This document shows positions 61,048 through 64,000 of a DNA stretch of 64,000 bases, piece by piece. Source of the stretch: Mucilaginibacter boryungensis (GTDB lineage: Bacteria; Bacteroidota; Bacteroidia; Sphingobacteriales; Sphingobacteriaceae); assembly GCF_015221995.1 (NCBI RefSeq), contig NZ_JADFFM010000002.1, forward strand, positions 992,001-1,056,000. Reading direction: 5' to 3'. The translations under genes and the position numbers were made by a program. The stretch's first letter is position 1. Each line of letters opens with the position of its first letter. Below the pieces are notes generated by a model, which was given only the letters and a program-made list of their open reading frames with translations, did no database searches and was not told the DNA's origin.

Positions 61048-62159
61048 TGATAGTTAACAAAAGCAGGCTCACCCTTTTTGACAGACTGATTTTATGGCTT
61101 AACTATGCCGCAGCTACCACTTTGCTTATTGGCTACCTGGCGCCGGTTACTGATCCCCGCACCGTATGGATCATCGCTTTTTTTGGCCTGGCATACCCGC
61201 CTGTGTTGTTGGTTAATTTGTTATTTATTGTCTACTGGCTTTTCAGGAATAAAAAATGGGCGCTGGTATCGCTGGTATCTATCCTGATAGGCTGGAAAGC
61301 ATTAAACGGCAATATTGGGTTCAGGCTGCCAATCAAAACTATCGACCATCGTGATAGCACCATGCTGCGGGTAATGAATTATAATGTGCACGATTTTAAA
61401 AAATATGGTGCTAAAAATGACATATCTACCAAGCACGAAATACTGGAGATAATAACACATGAACAGCCTGACATTATTGGCTTCGAAGAGTTTTATACCC
61501 GCAAAGCCGGACAATATGCTATGGTTGATTCTATAAAAGGCATATTAAAAACTAACAGCCTTTTTTATTCGCCATTTCAGGTTAGTAGCAGTGAAAGCTT
61601 AGGTATGGCCGTTTTTTCAAAGCTCCCGATTGTAGCTAATGGAATAGTTTGGTTAAATGAAAAGCAGAATCTTAATCAATGTATATATATCGACGTTAAT
61701 AAGAACGGCAAGCTATTCAGGGCCTATGTTGTCCATTTACAATCTATCAGCTTTGAGCCCGAGGATTATAAGTATTTAAAAGATGTTTCAAAAAAAGGCA
61801 AAACAGATATGGAAAGTTCGCGCCGTATAGGCAGCAAACTAAAACGGGCCTTTTTACGCAGAAGCGAACAGGTAGCTAAAATAAAGCAGCATATGGCAAC
61901 CTGCCCTTATCCTTACTTTGTAATGGGCGATTTTAACGATACCCCCTCATCCTACGCGGTTAATGAAATGAGCAAGGGGTTAAAAAACACTTTTCGCGAA
62001 AAAGGTTCGGGGTTGGGGCGCACCTATAATGGCGATTTTCCCAATTACCAGATAGACTACATAATGGTATCTCCACAGTTTGATGTGCTTACCTATGGCG
62101 TTATCCGCAAAAAACTTTCAGATCATTACCCGGTTTACAGCGACCTGCGGCTAAAATAA
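61047..62159 (+). CDS. Endonuclease/exonuclease/phosphatase (EEP) family membrane protein
   Basis: A 370-residue protein with three N-terminal membrane helices (about residues 10-90) and an EEP domain at about 105-370. Family motifs: MNYNVHDF, DIIGFEEFY, MGDFNDTPSS (catalytic Asp/Asn), YQIDYIMVS and SDHYPVYSDL (catalytic His). The fold hydrolyses phosphodiesters in nucleic acids or lipids; substrate unknown. The domain probably faces the periplasm. Last gene of the mutL-rhomboid unit. Confidence 0.88.
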   Translation: MIVNKSRLTLFDRLILWLNYAAATTLLIGYLAPVTDPRTVWIIAFFGLAYPPVLLVNLLFIVYWLFRNKKWALVSLVSILIGWKALNGNIGFRLPIKTIDHRDSTMLRVMNYNVHDFKKYGAKNDISTKHEILEIITHEQPDIIGFEEFYTRKAGQYAMVDSIKGILKTNSLFYSPFQVSSSESLGMAVFSKLPIVANGIVWLNEKQNLNQCIYIDVNKNGKLFRAYVVHLQSISFEPEDYKYLKDVSKKGKTDMESSRRIGSKLKRAFLRRSEQVAKIKQHMATCPYPYFVMGDFNDTPSSYAVNEMSKGLKNTFREKGSGLGRTYNGDFPNYQIDYIMVSPQFDVLTYGVIRKKLSDHYPVYSDLRLK

Positions 62160-62294
62160 TTATCCTTTTCCCATAGCTGGCAGGGCACAATGCCATAAAT
62201 ATTTTACATTATATGCGCTGCCTTTAATACGTAAGCAATTTAATTATCGTTTGGTTAAGAAAACATTTTCACAAAAACTGCATTCTACAGCTTG

Positions 62295-63479
62295 ATGAAT
62301 TTAGATTTTAGCCGCATCCGCTCTATCGACGCCTTTCGCGCAGTTACCATGTTCCTGATGATCTTCGTTAATGATATCGAAGACATCCCCGGCGTACCGC
62401 CCTGGATAAAACACGTGAGCGACAACGCCGACGGCCTTGGCCTTGCCGATACTATTTTTCCCGCCTTCCTGTTTATTGTGGGCCTGTCTATCCCCTTTGC
62501 TTTCCATAAGCGTATCCAAAAAGGCGATAGTAAAATAATGTACCGTATTATCCGCCGGTCATTAGCATTAATTTTTATCGGGTTCTTCCATGCCAATATG
62601 GAAACTTATGATGAAGTTACAGCCTTGTTGCCGAAACCTGTGTGGGAAAGCCTGGTTACCTTTGGCTTCTTCTTTTTGTTTTTAGATTATGATGCTATTA
62701 CCAGTAAACTGAAACATTATGTGTTGCAAGGTATAGGTATAACACTTGTGGCAGGCATGGCCCTGATATATAAAACTAACAATCCAGGTCACCAATGGTT
62801 GCATTTTACCTGGTGGGGCATTTTGGGATTGATAGGCTGGGCATATCTTACCTGCTCGCTTATTTATTACCTGAGTAAAGGGTATTTATGGATACAGGCG
62901 GCCTTTTGGGTTTTCTTTATGCTGCTGAATATCGATATCCATTTTGGGTGGTTTAAATTCCTTGAGTTTTTTTACCCTTATATATGGTTATCCGGCAATG
63001 GTTCTATACAGGCATTTACCATGGCGGGGATTTTTGTAGCGGTACTTTATATGCGCCTGGTACACGCGCAGGAACGCCGCATGCTGGTAGTAGGCTTGGT
63101 ATTAATGGCATTGATATTATTTAACCTGGGCTTTATTGTGCGCTATTTTAGCGGCGGCATTTCCAAAGTCAGGGATACACCATCGTGGGTACTCATCTGT
63201 ACGGGAATTAGTTTAATAGCCTATGCCATATTTATTTATATTGTCGATTTTAAACATAAATACAATTGGTTTAAGTTTATTGAACCAGCCGGCACCAATA
63301 CCTTTACCTGTTACCTGGTGCCATTTTTGTTTTATCCGCTATATGAAATGAGCAACCTTGGTTATCCCGAATACCTGAGCCAGGGCACAGGCGGCCTTAT
63401 AAAATGCGTGGTATTCTCGCTGGCTATGATATGGATTGCGGGAGTGCTGGATAAAGTGAAGGTGAGGTTGAAGATATGA
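62295..63479 (+). CDS. DUF5009/heparan-alpha-glucosaminide N-acetyltransferase-like membrane acyltransferase
   Basis: Start ATG 62295 (394 residues); TTG 62292 is a less likely alternative. Ten or so membrane helices. The N-terminus has the family signature RSIDAFRAVTMFLMIFVND with the following DTIFPAFLFIVGLSIPF. Relatives (HGSNAT, YeiB-like, DUF1624) transfer acetyl groups across the membrane to sugars. The active-site His seen in HGSNAT is not obvious here. Monocistronic. Confidence 0.85.
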   Translation: MNLDFSRIRSIDAFRAVTMFLMIFVNDIEDIPGVPPWIKHVSDNADGLGLADTIFPAFLFIVGLSIPFAFHKRIQKGDSKIMYRIIRRSLALIFIGFFHANMETYDEVTALLPKPVWESLVTFGFFFLFLDYDAITSKLKHYVLQGIGITLVAGMALIYKTNNPGHQWLHFTWWGILGLIGWAYLTCSLIYYLSKGYLWIQAAFWVFFMLLNIDIHFGWFKFLEFFYPYIWLSGNGSIQAFTMAGIFVAVLYMRLVHAQERRMLVVGLVLMALILFNLGFIVRYFSGGISKVRDTPSWVLICTGISLIAYAIFIYIVDFKHKYNWFKFIEPAGTNTFTCYLVPFLFYPLYEMSNLGYPEYLSQGTGGLIKCVVFSLAMIWIAGVLDKVKVRLKI

Positions 63480-63695
63480 TTACGGCTTAGTAAGCTGAGT
63501 TATTTTTGCATTAATATCGGTTCGTTTATTTGATCAAAATCAGATGCTGTTTGCAGATTTTACAATTAGTTGGCAATTGTAATAGCGCATGCTCTACAAC
63601 ACCGGTAATGCTTCAGTTGTGATGTTATAATAATCACCACCATCAGTTTCAAAATCATAAATATTACTGCTATTTTCAATTCTTTTAAAGGTGAA

Positions 63696-63743
63696 AACAA
63701 CATAAAAGCAGGCATGTGTATTTGTGCCTGCTTTTATGTTGTT
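63696..63743 (-). terminator. Long perfect hairpin downstream of the endonuclease gene
   Basis: A 19-bp perfect stem (63696-63714 with 63725-63743) with a 10-nt loop. It lies 18 bp after the endonuclease stop and between convergent genes, so it is most likely its terminator and may act both ways. Confidence 0.75.
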
Positions 63744-63760
63744 GTAAGTCAGTTTATTTG

Positions 63761-64000
63761 TTAGTTGCCCGCATCGCGGCGTGCTTCAATAACCGATTGT
63801 ATACTGCTTGATACGTTAGACATGATATCATAACCCGTGGCCGATTCAATGGCATCAACTGTGGTGATATAGGTGGTCCAGTTTGTATTTATTGAATTAA
63901 TGTTTGGCATATCAACGGCAATTACGCGTGTGCTGTTAGTAATACGGCTTAAGTCGTTATTGCCATTTGTTAAAACTACAATTACTTTCCATGTACGGGC
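63761..64000 (-). CDS. DNA/RNA non-specific endonuclease, C-terminal part (truncated by window edge)
   Basis: The open frame on the minus strand from the edge to TAA at 63761-63763 encodes 79 residues. They include TWKVIVVLTNGNNDLSR, RVIAVDMPN, ATGYDIMSNV and a final SVIEARRDAGN, which match the C-terminal part of NUC1/Serratia-type nucleases. The catalytic DRGH segment lies outside the window. Such proteins are usually secreted and degrade nucleic acids. Confidence 0.85.
   Translation of the reverse strand, partial: ARTWKVIVVLTNGNNDLSRITNSTRVIAVDMPNINSINTNWTTYITTVDAIESATGYDIMSNVSSSIQSVIEARRDAGN

Noticed and set aside
1..64000. CRISPR array, rRNA genes or insertion-sequence transposases
   Set aside because: No regularly spaced repeat-spacer pattern, rRNA-like sequence or transposase gene was found.

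Overview
The window is from a Bacteroidota genome, most likely family Sphingobacteriaceae and close to Mucilaginibacter or Pedobacter. The support is SusC/SusD outer-membrane pairs with FecR/ECF-sigma control, DUF4134/DUF4133 conjugation genes (CTnDOT-type traE/traF), lipoboxes of the Bacteroidota kind, a TPR-LuxR regulator, and family-typical forms of Tex, MutL, M28 peptidase and rhomboid genes. The genus is inferred; no rRNA or taxonomic marker search was possible.

Positions 1 to about 36,000 are most of an integrative conjugative element (ICE) whose left end lies outside the window. Its cargo (195-14815) opens with a MauE-like redox membrane protein, a secreted Cys-rich peptide and a Cys-rich exported protein on the + strand. 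Facing these is a seven-gene minus-strand operon: ECF sigma factor, cysteine-synthase-like PLP enzyme, DsbD, thioredoxin/TlpA-DUF3738 fusion, FecR anti-sigma, SusC with an STN signalling domain, and SusD. Together this looks like a self-regulated TonB-dependent system built around thiol, disulfide and sulfur chemistry. It is the best candidate here for an undescribed system. A small unknown gene, a membrane LytTR regulator and a hypothetical gene follow.

The conjugation block (15119-32882, +) encodes traE, a small membrane protein, a DUF1896-like protein, an 1840-residue methylase-helicase, traF, the traG ATPase, three tandem TraI-like exported proteins, and traJ, traK, traL, traM, traN. Two copies of a 12-bp palindrome precede it. 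No relaxase or coupling-protein gene is visible, so those probably lie left of position 1. The right end (32938-35811) has a lipoprotein, two related small winged-helix-like proteins flanking an excisionase-type HTH protein, and a tyrosine integrase. The border holds 16-bp direct repeats, a tRNA 3'-end remnant, a terminator and an intact tRNA-Glu.

From 36,400 the sequence looks chromosomal. An ergothioneine cluster comes first: a RclA/MerA-like flavoprotein, an ABC ATPase, a permease fused to a substrate-binding domain whose two halves are in swapped order, EgtB and EgtD. Next are a HAD phosphatase, a TPR-LuxR regulator, a lone receiver protein, a zinc-ribbon protein, ComB-like phosphatase, a NadR-like kinase, a DAO-type oxidoreductase, an M28 peptidase, Tex, a serine hydrolase with a remnant GH3 domain, an amidohydrolase, mutL, two rhomboids, an EEP-family hydrolase and a DUF5009-type membrane acyltransferase. 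The 3' end of a DNA/RNA non-specific endonuclease runs off the right edge. Two palindromic intergenic repeat elements (43676-43806 and 47911-48017) lie in this part.
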